Source of the DNA: CAIKLP01 sp965279595
GTDB lineage: Bacteria > Bacteroidota > Bacteroidia > Sphingobacteriales > Sphingobacteriaceae
Direction: 5' to 3'
Assembly: GCA_965279595.1 (NCBI GenBank)
Contig: OZ257246.1
Location: 186,001 to 250,000, forward strand
DNA length: 64,000 bases
Below are positions 19,141 through 27,290 of this stretch, piece after piece. The notes under the pieces were generated by a model. That model had not been told where the DNA came from, did not search any database, and saw only the letters and a list, made by a program, of their open reading frames with translations. The translations under genes and the position numbers were made by a program. Within the stretch, counting starts at the first letter, position 1; the number at the start of each line of letters is the position of its first letter.

Positions 19141-19992
19141 ATGATTTGTATGATGAAAATGATCCTTAAAACCAAAATATCCCTAATTATTTTTGCCTTA
19201 TTCATAACTTTGAGTTCTTGTGAAAAGAAAGAAATTACTTCCCAACCAATTAACAATGCAACTTCAGGCAGTTTATATGTAGGATTTGATAATAGAATGG
19301 GAAATGATGACTTAGTTTTGGATACTTTATTATATGAAAATGCTTTAGGTCAAAAATATTCAGTAACTAAATTAAATTATATTATCAGTAATATTTCTTT
19401 AACTAAAGAAGATAACTCAGTTTATACTTTACCAAAAGACAGTAGTTATTTTATTATTAAAGAGACCAACCCATATAGTAGAAAAATAAAATTAAATAAC
19501 ATACCTGCTGGAACTTATAAATCTATCAGTTTTACTATTGGTGTTGATAGTTTAAAAAGTATTAGTCCAGTTAATGAAAGAACAGGTGTTCTAGATCCTT
19601 CAGGTAATGCCTCTGATATGTATTGGGTTTGGAATACAGGTTATATTTTTATGAAAATGGAAGGTGAATCAACAAGTGTTCCAATCGACCCAGCAAGCAA
19701 TTCACAAACATATTTCTTCCATATTGGAGGTTACGGTGGATTTTCATCTCCAACTATTAACAATTTAAAAAGAGTTACTCTAGATTTCCCTGCCGACAGA
19801 GCTATTGTTCCTGCTACAATTGCAGGTGACTTACCTTTAGTTCATGTTTATGCAGATCCATCAAAACTATTAAATGGAAGCACAAATATTAATCTAAGTG
19901 TAAACTATTTTGTAATGTTTTCGCCTTATTCAGTAAACATCGCAAATAATTATACCAGCATGTTTAATGTTGAACACGTACATAATCAATAA
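19141..19992 (+). CDS. MbnP-family lipoprotein, copy 2
   Basis: It is a paralogue of the preceding gene, up to 283 aa. ATG 19141 gives MICMMKMILKTKISL; in-frame ATGs at 19153, 19156 and 19162 are equally possible and give a more usual signal peptide. The lipobox is LSSC. It shares with copy 1 the order KLNYIISNISLTKED, DSSYFIIKE, TIGVDSLKS and MYWVWNTGYIF, with a different C-terminal third. It sits between copy 1 and the dihaem gene. Two MbnP copies beside one dihaem gene suggest one modifying enzyme with two substrates, or a divergent pair. Confidence 0.82.
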   Translation: MICMMKMILKTKISLIIFALFITLSSCEKKEITSQPINNATSGSLYVGFDNRMGNDDLVLDTLLYENALGQKYSVTKLNYIISNISLTKEDNSVYTLPKDSSYFIIKETNPYSRKIKLNNIPAGTYKSISFTIGVDSLKSISPVNERTGVLDPSGNASDMYWVWNTGYIFMKMEGESTSVPIDPASNSQTYFFHIGGYGGFSSPTINNLKRVTLDFPADRAIVPATIAGDLPLVHVYADPSKLLNGSTNINLSVNYFVMFSPYSVNIANNYTSMFNVEHVHNQ

Positions 19993-19993
19993 T

Positions 19994-20026
19994 TTTGAAA
20001 TTCTATTTTTGCATTTTGTATATTTG
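19994..20026 (+). promoter_or_regulatory. Promoter candidate before the MbnH-like gene
   Basis: TTTG (19994-19997), a 21-bp spacer, and TATATTTG (20019-20026) match the Bacteroidota consensus. A second overlapping TATTTTTG lies at 20004-20011. The ATG is at 20038, so the leader would be short. The dihaem gene may therefore be transcribed separately as well as with the MbnP genes. Confidence 0.5.
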
Positions 20027-20037
20027 TCAAATACACA

Positions 20038-21054
20038 ATGAAAAAAACCTACTTCATCTTATTCTTTTTAATAATTGTTTCTACTGCTTGTAAGAAAGAA
20101 CAAAATGTGAGTACTGTAGAAAATTTTGAAGGATTTACAATTCCAGCAAACTTCCCAACAACTCATTATGATATGAATTCGAACCCTATCAGCAAAGAAG
20201 GATTTGAATTAGGGAAAAAATTATTTTATGATGGAATTTTGTCAAGAGATGGTTCAACATCTTGTGCAAGTTGCCATCAACAAGTGGCAGCATTTGCACA
20301 CTTAGATCATATGGTTAGTCATGGAATTGATGACAGGTCAGGTACTCGTAATGCCCCTGTAATTCAAAATATGGCTTGGAATAAATTTTTCTTCTGGGAT
20401 GGCGGTGTATTTCATTTAGATGATTTTTCAATCAATCCAATTACAAATCCTTTAGAAATGGATGAAACCATGCCTAATGTGATGAGTAAATTAAATGCAG
20501 ATGCAAACTATCGTTCATTATTTAAGAAAGCATTTAATAAAGACAGCATTGATTATGCTTCATTTACCAAAGCACTTTCACAATTTATGAATATGCTGGT
20601 AACAGGACAATCACGTTATGACAAATACATAGCTGGAGATATAAATGCTTTGAGCACAAATGAAATTGCGGGAATGAATATATTTATGACGAACTGTAAT
20701 AGCTGTCATACTGCTCCCCTATTTATGGATAATAAATTTCACAACAATGGTTTATCTCAACTGAGTGACAAAGGCAGGTCAGTGATTACTTTGCAAGATT
20801 CAGATCAATATAAATTTAAAACACCAAGCTTGAGAAATATTGAAAAATCTTTTCCTTATATGCATAATGGTAGAGTTCTCACACTTGAAGCGGTGATTAA
20901 TCATTATAGTTCTGACATTCCTTCTTCGCCAACTCTTGACCCATCACTAGAGGGAGGCATCTCTTTAAGTGCAACAGAAAAAACGCAACTCCTTGCGTTT
21001 TTAAAATCATTAACTGATGATTCATTTCTGAAAGACAAAAGATTTGCAGAATAA
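20038..21054 (+). CDS. MbnH/MauG-type dihaem cytochrome c lipoprotein
   Basis: This 338-residue protein has a lipoprotein signal (VSTAC, Cys 18). Haem motifs are CASCH (76-80) and CNSCH (220-224). FFWDGG (Trp about 120) matches the interhaem tryptophan region of bacterial peroxidases and MauG, and KTPSLRN plus PYMHNG follow the second haem. MauG-family enzymes either reduce peroxide or use a high-valent haem state to oxidise a protein partner. The gene order after two MbnP genes favours an MbnH role. Plain cytochrome c peroxidase is the alternative. It converges on bshA with 9 bp between. Confidence 0.85.
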   Translation: MKKTYFILFFLIIVSTACKKEQNVSTVENFEGFTIPANFPTTHYDMNSNPISKEGFELGKKLFYDGILSRDGSTSCASCHQQVAAFAHLDHMVSHGIDDRSGTRNAPVIQNMAWNKFFFWDGGVFHLDDFSINPITNPLEMDETMPNVMSKLNADANYRSLFKKAFNKDSIDYASFTKALSQFMNMLVTGQSRYDKYIAGDINALSTNEIAGMNIFMTNCNSCHTAPLFMDNKFHNNGLSQLSDKGRSVITLQDSDQYKFKTPSLRNIEKSFPYMHNGRVLTLEAVINHYSSDIPSSPTLDPSLEGGISLSATEKTQLLAFLKSLTDDSFLKDKRFAE

Positions 21055-21063
21055 ATAAAAATC

Positions 21064-22203
21064 TTATTTTGTTTTTTTACTTTTTAGAATAATTTCTTTG
21101 TAGTAAGCTTCATAAATTGGCATGATTAATCCTATATCAAATTTCTTTGCATGAGCCAATGCATTTTCTTTAAACTGATCTAATCTTTCTTGATTTTCTA
21201 ATATGTAAATTGCATTCTTTGCCATTCCATCAATATCTCCTACTTCATTTAAAAACCCAGTAAGTCCATCAACATTTAATTCAGGTATACCACCAGCGTT
21301 TGATGATATTACAGGCAATTTACAAGCCATTGCTTCTAAGGCAGCTAAACCAAAGCTTTCCGTTTCTGAAGGCAATAAAAACAAATCAGAAACTGATAAA
21401 ATTTCTTCAACTGCATCTAACTTTCCTAAAAAACGAACACTATCTTTCAAATTCAATTCTCGAACCAACTGTTCTACCTCACTTCTTTCTGGACCATCAC
21501 CAGCTAATAATAATTTCGCAGGGATTTTCTCAATTACTTTTGCAAAAACCTTTACCACGTCTGGCACTCTTTTTACTTTTCTAAAATTAGAAGTATGCAC
21601 CAATATTTTTTCATCATTAGGCGCAATAGCCATTTTAAAATGATTTTTTGCTTTATGATTGAATCTTTTTAAATCAATAAAATTCGGGATAACTCTGATT
21701 TCATTTTCAATATCAAAAAACTTACAGGTATCGGATTTTAAATTATCGGAAACTGCAGTCACTCCATCTGATTTATTGATAGAAAAAGTAACAACTGGTT
21801 TATAGGTTCTATCCTTACCTACCAAGGTAATATCGGTACCATGCAATGTAGTTACAACAGGAATATGAATTCCGTTTGATGCTAAAATCTGCTTAGCCAT
21901 ATAAGCCGCAGATGCATGCGGAATAGCGTAATGAACATGCAATATATCTAGTTCTTCATAGGAAACTACATCAACTAATTTACTTGCTAAAGCTAATTCA
22001 TACGGAGGATAATCAAACAAAGGATATTTAGATACGGTAACTTCGTGATAAAATAAATTCTCTGAAAAAAAATCTAAGCGAGCTGGTTGACTATAAGTGA
22101 TAAAATGGACTTGATGCCCATGATCTGCTAATGCTTTTCCTAACTCTGTTGCAACAACTCCACTACCGCCAAAGGTAGGGTAACAAACAATTCCTATTTT
22201 CAT
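21064..22203 (-). CDS. bshA: N-acetyl-alpha-D-glucosaminyl L-malate synthase
   Basis: BshA joins UDP-GlcNAc to L-malate in the first step of bacillithiol synthesis. This 379-residue GT4-type glycosyltransferase starts KIGIVCYPTFGGSGVVA, the hallmark N-terminus of BshA, and contains LHVHYAIPHA, TLHGTDITLVG and the C-terminal EESFGLAALEA-type box, seen here as ETESFGLAALEAM. It is cytoplasmic. A bacilliredoxin gene at 38811-39221 fits a bacillithiol-using cell. No other bsh gene is visible in the window. Confidence 0.93.
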   Translation of the reverse strand: MKIGIVCYPTFGGSGVVATELGKALADHGHQVHFITYSQPARLDFFSENLFYHEVTVSKYPLFDYPPYELALASKLVDVVSYEELDILHVHYAIPHASAAYMAKQILASNGIHIPVVTTLHGTDITLVGKDRTYKPVVTFSINKSDGVTAVSDNLKSDTCKFFDIENEIRVIPNFIDLKRFNHKAKNHFKMAIAPNDEKILVHTSNFRKVKRVPDVVKVFAKVIEKIPAKLLLAGDGPERSEVEQLVRELNLKDSVRFLGKLDAVEEILSVSDLFLLPSETESFGLAALEAMACKLPVISSNAGGIPELNVDGLTGFLNEVGDIDGMAKNAIYILENQERLDQFKENALAHAKKFDIGLIMPIYEAYYKEIILKSKKTK

Positions 22204-22332
22204 TTTAAGGTTTCAAATTATTAGGAGAATTTTCATCTCCATTGTAAATATACTATCGGTAATTAAACTTTTTGTTAAGTATTCAACAGTTTCACAAAAG
22301 AAAGGTTTTGGTTAATTGTTAAATGATAATTG

Positions 22333-22707
22333 TTAAAATTTTTTAAAGAAAAAATAAACAGCGACTAATATGAAGAAAAAACCTACCAAATGATTCCAAG
22401 CTATTTTTTCAGATTTAAAAAACATTACTGAAAAAATCATAAATACAGAAATCGAAAGTGCTTCTTGTATAATTTTCAATTGTAATAAAGTAAAGGGACC
22501 ACCATTTTCTTGATAACCAATTTTATTTGCTGGCACTTGAAATAAATATTCAAATAATGCAATACCCCAACTGATTAAAATTATTGCCAGCAATCCTAAA
22601 CCTTTACTCCATTCCATTTCTTTAAACTTCAAATGTCCATACCATGCAAAAGTCATGAAGATATTTGAAATTGTGAGCAGGAGTATGGTGTTTAAAGCTT
22701 TAAACAT
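22333..22707 (-). CDS. DUF486/DMT-like small membrane protein
   Basis: This 124-residue protein has four predicted membrane helices. MTFAWYGHLKF, SWGIALFEYLFQVPANKIG and FTLLQLKIIQEALSI are typical of the DUF486 family in the drug/metabolite-transporter-like fold. The function of this family is unknown. It stands alone, with 65 bp to trhO upstream and about 130 bp to bshA downstream. Confidence 0.85.
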   Translation of the reverse strand: MFKALNTILLLTISNIFMTFAWYGHLKFKEMEWSKGLGLLAIILISWGIALFEYLFQVPANKIGYQENGGPFTLLQLKIIQEALSISVFMIFSVMFFKSEKIAWNHLVGFFFILVAVYFFFKKF

Positions 22708-22772
22708 TTTTATTAAATAAGATGAAGTTTGTAATTAAAAAATAAATTTTAACAACAATTGAAAAAGAAATA

Positions 22773-23711
22773 CTAAGCAAATTTCTTAGCAATGGGCTGT
22801 GGAATTTTTACATAATACCCTGAGCCATCATAAATTCTTTTTCTTGGATGTTCCATGCAAGTACTCGAACAACAGCCTTGCAATTTTTCTCCACAATTAT
22901 CGCATTGCGTAAAATGTTCATTGCATTCAGGGTTTGCACAATTAATCATTTTAGTAGTTTCAGTACCACAATTAAAACATGTTGAAATTACTTTAGGATT
23001 TACTTTATTAACATCAACAGTTAAACGATTATCAAAAACATAACACTTGCCTTCAAAATCTTCCCCTCCTGCTTCTTTCCCATATTTAATTATCCCACCA
23101 TGCAATTGGTAAACATCTTTAAAGCCTTCTTTAATTAATAATGCACTTGCCTTTTCACATTTAATTCCTCCTGTGCAATAGGTCAATATTTTCTTGTCTT
23201 TGTATTGTGCCAATTCATTGATCATTTTAGGGAAATCTCTAAAATTTTCAATATCAAGAGTAATAGCATTTTTAAAACGCCCTATTTGATGTTCGTAATT
23301 AGATCTTACGTCTAATATTACTACATCGTCATTATCTTTCATTGCAAGAAAATCTTGAGGTTCTAAATGCTTACCTGTTTCTTTTGTAGGGTCAATTATT
23401 TTGGGATCTCTAAGTCCAGAATGAACAATCTCAGATTTATATCGCACATGCATTTTGATAAAAGTTGGTTCAGGCACCTCATCAATTTTAAATTCGGTAT
23501 GTGTAAAACGAGGATCAGCAAGAATTGCATCACGATATATTTTACAATTTTCTGCTGAACCAGAAATTGTTCCATTTAATCCCTCATCAGCCACTATAAT
23601 TCGGCCAACAAGTGCTAATGACTTACAAAATAATAAATGATCCGCTGCAAACTGCTCTGCATTCTCAATGCGAGCATAGCAATAGTAAAGTAGTGTTTCG
23701 AAATGATTCAT
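22773..23711 (-). CDS. trhO: tRNA uridine(34) hydroxylase TrhO, rhodanese family
   Basis: The start is ATG 23711 (MNHFETLLYYCYARI). The product is 312 aa. An N-terminal acylphosphatase-like domain (VADEGLNGTISG) precedes a rhodanese domain with catalytic Cys in TYCTGGIKCEKA and DVRSNYEHQIGRF. The C-terminal part has a cysteine-rich cluster of zinc-site type (CFNCG, CANPEC, CDNCGEKLQGCC). TrhO makes 5-hydroxyuridine at tRNA position 34 using oxygen. Confidence 0.92.
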   Translation of the reverse strand: MNHFETLLYYCYARIENAEQFAADHLLFCKSLALVGRIIVADEGLNGTISGSAENCKIYRDAILADPRFTHTEFKIDEVPEPTFIKMHVRYKSEIVHSGLRDPKIIDPTKETGKHLEPQDFLAMKDNDDVVILDVRSNYEHQIGRFKNAITLDIENFRDFPKMINELAQYKDKKILTYCTGGIKCEKASALLIKEGFKDVYQLHGGIIKYGKEAGGEDFEGKCYVFDNRLTVDVNKVNPKVISTCFNCGTETTKMINCANPECNEHFTQCDNCGEKLQGCCSSTCMEHPRKRIYDGSGYYVKIPQPIAKKFA

Positions 23712-23750
23712 TTTCCTTTGATACCGCTGCAAACGGCGTTTAATGGTTTG

Positions 23751-23758
23751 CAAAAATA
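23751..23758 (-). promoter_or_regulatory. -7 element TATTTTTG of trhO
   Basis: The minus strand reads TATTTTTG, an exact TAnnTTTG match, 39 bp before ATG 23711. No TTTG at the preferred -33 distance is seen. Confidence 0.4.
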
Positions 23759-23838
23759 ACAAAATAATGTCAAATTGAATATGGATAAATGAGTAAATCG
23801 GTCTATTTTTTCTATTTTTACATCAAAATTCGAATATT

Positions 23839-25029
23839 ATGTACGATACACTACAATCTGTGCTGCAACATGAGCTGGCTGAAATTGAAAAAGCCGGACT
23901 TTACAAAAGAGAACGCGTAATTACTTCTGCCCAAGGTGCAGATATCAATATCGCAGGTGGTAAAGAAGTAATTAATTTTTGTGCTAATAATTATTTAGGA
24001 CTTTCTTCTCATCCAAAAGTTACCGAAGCTGCAAAAAAAGCAATTGATTCTCATGGCTTCGGCATGTCCTCAGTTCGATTTATATGTGGAACTCAGGACA
24101 TACATAAAACACTTGAAGCAAAAATTTCTCAATTTTTAGGAACTGAGGATACCATTTTATATGCAGCTGCTTTTGATGCAAATGGTGGTGTTTTTGAACC
24201 ACTTTTCAATGAACAAGATGCCATTATTTCTGATGAATTAAATCATGCGTCAATTATTGATGGAGTTCGTTTATGCAAAGCACAACGTTATCGTTATAAA
24301 CATGATAACATGGAAGATTTGGAAGAGCAATTAAAAGCAACACAAAATTTACGTCATAGAATTATTGTGACTGATGGTGCTTTCTCCATGGATGGAACCG
24401 TTGCTCAATTGGATAAAATTGCTTTGCTTGCCGATAAATACAAAGCCTTAATAATGATTGATGAATGTCATTGTTCAGGTTTTATGGGAAAAACCGGAAG
24501 AGGAACTCATGAACATCATCAGGTAATGGGAAAAATTGATATCATTACTGGTACTTTAGGTAAAGCATTGGGTGGTGCATCAGGTGGATTTACTTCTGGT
24601 AGAAAAGAAATAATTGAATTATTACGTCAACGCTCACGTCCCTATTTATTTTCTAATACCCTTGCTCCTTCTATTGTTGGAGCATCTATTGCTGTTCTAG
24701 ATATGTTGAGCGAAACCACCGAATTAAGAGATAAGTTAGAAAGCAATACACAATATTTTCGCGAACAAATGACTAAAGCTGGTTTCGACATTAAACCAGG
24801 CGTTCATCCAATTGTTCCTGTTATGTTATATGATGCTAAACTTTCACAAGAGTTTGCAGCAAAAATGTTAGAAGAAGGAATTTATGTAATCGGTTTTTAT
24901 TACCCAGTTGTTCCTCAAGGAAAAGCAAGAATAAGAGTACAGATTTCTGCAGCACATGATCGTCATCATTTAGATAAGGCCATTGCAGCATTTACGAAAG
25001 TGGGGAAAGAATTGAAAGTAATTTCTTAA
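23839..25029 (+). CDS. kbl: Glycine C-acetyltransferase (2-amino-3-ketobutyrate CoA ligase)
   Basis: This 396-residue alpha-oxoamine synthase has normal length. Motifs are CANNYLGLSSHP, GMSSVRFICGTQ, DELNHASIIDG, DECHCSGFMG, and the PLP lysine in TGTLGKALGG. It converts 2-amino-3-ketobutyrate and CoA to glycine and acetyl-CoA in threonine breakdown. A threonine dehydrogenase gene is not seen in the window. Other glycine genes are present at distance (gcvP, 45755). pheS follows after 11 bp on the same strand. Confidence 0.93.
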   Translation: MYDTLQSVLQHELAEIEKAGLYKRERVITSAQGADINIAGGKEVINFCANNYLGLSSHPKVTEAAKKAIDSHGFGMSSVRFICGTQDIHKTLEAKISQFLGTEDTILYAAAFDANGGVFEPLFNEQDAIISDELNHASIIDGVRLCKAQRYRYKHDNMEDLEEQLKATQNLRHRIIVTDGAFSMDGTVAQLDKIALLADKYKALIMIDECHCSGFMGKTGRGTHEHHQVMGKIDIITGTLGKALGGASGGFTSGRKEIIELLRQRSRPYLFSNTLAPSIVGASIAVLDMLSETTELRDKLESNTQYFREQMTKAGFDIKPGVHPIVPVMLYDAKLSQEFAAKMLEEGIYVIGFYYPVVPQGKARIRVQISAAHDRHHLDKAIAAFTKVGKELKVIS

Positions 25030-25040
25030 TCAAAATTTAA

Positions 25041-26081
25041 ATGAAAGATAACATCATAAAATATACTGAAGAAATAAAAGAATTTGTTGCAAAAAATGCA
25101 GATGAATTAGAACAATTTCGTTTAAAATATTTAAGTAAAAAAGGAATTGTAAATGATTTGTTTGAAGCATTTAAAGCTATGCCTCCTGAAGAAAAAAAAT
25201 CTTTCGGAAAAGTTATCAATGAATTTAAAGTTTTAGCTGAACAAACTTATCAAAATTTCAAAGAGCAATTTGAAAATAATAGTGATGTTTCTGCTGATGA
25301 AAATGATTATACTTTAACTGGTGATGCTATTTCACTCGGCTCAAGACACCCTGTTTCATTGGTTTTGAAGCAAATAAATACCATCTTCACACGTATTGGA
25401 TTTACTATTGTGAAAGGGCCTCAAATTGAAGACGACCGTCATAATTTTACCGCATTAAATTTTCCTTTAGACCATCCTGCAAGAGATATGCAAGACACGT
25501 TTTTTATTCAAAAAGACGACAACAATCCATTAAACGATATAGCATTGAGAACACATACTTCATCTGTGCAAGTTAGATTGATGGAAAATAATCAGCCCCC
25601 TTTAAGATCAATCATGCCAGGAAGAGTTTTTCGAAATGAAGCTATTTCTGCTCGTTCACATTGTATCTTCCATCAAGTGGAAGGTTTATATATTGATGAG
25701 AATGTATCATTCGCAGATTTGAAACAAACACTTTATTATTTCGTTCAAGAAATGTTTGGTAAAGGAACTTCAATTAGATTTAGACCTTCTTATTTCCCAT
25801 TTACGGAACCATCTGCTGAAATGGATATCCAATGTCAAAACTGTGGAGGTAAAGGTTGCGCCATTTGTAAATATTCAGGTTGGGTTGAAATACTTGGTTG
25901 TGGTATGGTTGATCCAAATGTATTAGAAAACTGTGGCATCGATTCTAAAAAATATACAGGCTTTGCATTCGGTATTGGTATTGAAAGATTGGCGATGAAT
26001 AAATTTAAGATTAAAGATATTCGTATGTTTTTTGAAAATGATTTACGTTTATTGAAACAATTTAAATCTGAATTAATATAA
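25041..26081 (+). CDS. pheS: Phenylalanine-tRNA ligase alpha subunit
   Basis: This 346-residue class II synthetase subunit has an N-terminal coiled-coil region (1-90) followed by the catalytic core with RHPVSLVLKQI, FTALNFPLDHPARDMQDTF, LRTHTSSVQVR, PGRVFRNEAISARSH, and motif 3 FAFGIGIERLAMNKF. It has a CQNCGGKGCAIC cysteine cluster of possible zinc-binding type. It works with PheT, which is not in this window. The stop overlaps the ATG of the next gene by one base (TAATG), suggesting translational coupling. Confidence 0.96.
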   Translation: MKDNIIKYTEEIKEFVAKNADELEQFRLKYLSKKGIVNDLFEAFKAMPPEEKKSFGKVINEFKVLAEQTYQNFKEQFENNSDVSADENDYTLTGDAISLGSRHPVSLVLKQINTIFTRIGFTIVKGPQIEDDRHNFTALNFPLDHPARDMQDTFFIQKDDNNPLNDIALRTHTSSVQVRLMENNQPPLRSIMPGRVFRNEAISARSHCIFHQVEGLYIDENVSFADLKQTLYYFVQEMFGKGTSIRFRPSYFPFTEPSAEMDIQCQNCGGKGCAICKYSGWVEILGCGMVDPNVLENCGIDSKKYTGFAFGIGIERLAMNKFKIKDIRMFFENDLRLLKQFKSELI

Positions 26082-26497
26082 TGAATAAACTCATTGGAAT
26101 ATGGTTGATTTTATTTAGCTGTTTTGCTTGTACAAAAACGCAAGAATCACCAGTGCCCAATGTTACTGTGAATACTCGAATCAATCTTCAAAGTCCAGTA
26201 TATAGTCAACTTCAAACAATTGGAGGTACTGCAATGATAGAAGGTGGCTATCGTGGTATTTTAATTTATCATAAAGGACCGAATGAATACGCTGCTTATG
26301 ATCGTAGCTGTACTTATAATTCTACCGACACTTGTTCTTATGTACGATTAGATTCAGCTATAAGTTCTGTTGGTTGCAATTGCTGCAGTTCTAGGTTTCA
26401 ATTATATGATGGAACACCAACACATGGCCCAGCAAATAATAGTTTAAGAAGTTTTCAAACTTCTGTAGTTGATGATTATTTATATATTTATAATTAG
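26081..26497 (+). CDS. Rieske-like lipoprotein lacking cluster ligands
   Basis: This 138-residue protein has a lipoprotein signal ending CFAC. The mature part has the layout of a small Rieske domain (AYDRSCTYN, then VGCNCCSSRF, LYDGTPTHGPANNSLRSF), but the histidines of the CxH and CxxH ligand pairs are missing. It probably keeps the fold without a 2Fe-2S cluster. Role unknown. It is coupled to pheS by a 1-base overlap and abuts the TetR gene. Confidence 0.7.
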   Translation: MNKLIGIWLILFSCFACTKTQESPVPNVTVNTRINLQSPVYSQLQTIGGTAMIEGGYRGILIYHKGPNEYAAYDRSCTYNSTDTCSYVRLDSAISSVGCNCCSSRFQLYDGTPTHGPANNSLRSFQTSVVDDYLYIYN

Positions 26498-27067
26498 ATG
26501 AACGCAGATAAAATTCAACAGTCGATAAAAGAAGCATCTAAAGAACTCTTTAGAAAATTTGGTTACCATAAAACCAGTGTGAATGAAATTGCTAAAAAAT
26601 CACGTGTTGCAAAAGCTACTATCTATAAATATTTTGAAAGCAAAGAATTAATTTTAGATGAAATTATCATGGAACATTTGACCCATGGTATTCAAGATTT
26701 AGTTGGGAAATTACAACCTAATATACCTCGTGAAGATAAAGTTGCTGCGCTCATTTTAAAAACCAGTAGATTATCTTATACCGTTTGCAGTGAATTTATA
26801 GGATGGGATTTCATCAGAGAAAGCGCCAACTCTCAAGCCTTTCTAAAAAACTTTTCTAATCAAATGGAAGAGTTGTTAATTAAAACTTTCGTAAGTCTAC
26901 CCGATTTGCAGTCTGTACCCAAAGAAAGAGTAACATTTTTAATGAAAGCAAGTAAAAGTATCATATTCTCTTTTGCTTTTACTTCTGTTACCAATAGCGA
27001 TGTAAAGAAAAATTTCATTGTTTTTGAAAAGGAAATTCTCCCTTATTTAATTAGTGCTACTTTATAA
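26498..27067 (+). CDS. TetR-family transcriptional regulator
   Basis: This 189-residue protein has an N-terminal helix-turn-helix (FRKFGYHKTSVNEIAKKS, then VAKATIYKYFESKELI) that is clearly TetR/AcrR type. The C-terminal ligand domain is not diagnostic. ATG 26498 directly follows the stop of the Rieske-like gene. TetR proteins usually repress nearby genes; no transporter or enzyme stands out as a target here. Confidence 0.9.
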   Translation: MNADKIQQSIKEASKELFRKFGYHKTSVNEIAKKSRVAKATIYKYFESKELILDEIIMEHLTHGIQDLVGKLQPNIPREDKVAALILKTSRLSYTVCSEFIGWDFIRESANSQAFLKNFSNQMEELLIKTFVSLPDLQSVPKERVTFLMKASKSIIFSFAFTSVTNSDVKKNFIVFEKEILPYLISATL

Positions 27068-27121
27068 TCGTTGATTCAAACAAGCTAACTCTCTTTTTAA
27101 CAATAAAATAACATATACCAA

Positions 27122-27152
27122 TTTGGTTTTTAGTTCAATAATGCTATATTTG
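27122..27152 (+). promoter_or_regulatory. Promoter of the 39-aa gene
   Basis: TTTG (27122-27125), a 19-bp spacer and TATATTTG (27145-27152) form an exact match to the Bacteroidota consensus. The ATG of the small frame is 19 bp downstream. This is among the best promoter matches in the window. Confidence 0.68.
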
Positions 27153-27170
27153 CATTATAAAATACTGAAA

Positions 27171-27290
27171 ATGAGAAAGGAATTAACTGATTTTTCATTA
27201 CTAATTGAAATCGAATTTGATTTTGGTGAAGATATTCACAAATCTTTCAAAAGCTGGTTAATCGGATTTTGGAGAAGATTATTTACTTAA
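27171..27290 (+). CDS. Small protein of 39 aa, candidate new gene
   Basis: An ATG at 27171 opens 39 codons ending in TAA at 27288-27290. The protein starts MRKELTDFSLLIEIEFDFG and ends with a basic, aromatic-rich tail (SWLIGFWRRLFT) that could form an amphipathic membrane-binding helix. It is preceded by a strong promoter match. Its last eight bases overlap the convergent T9SS gene. No family is recognised. It could be a small membrane-associated peptide, a toxin-like peptide, or a chance frame; the promoter favours a real transcript. Confidence 0.5.
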   Translation: MRKELTDFSLLIEIEFDFGEDIHKSFKSWLIGFWRRLFT

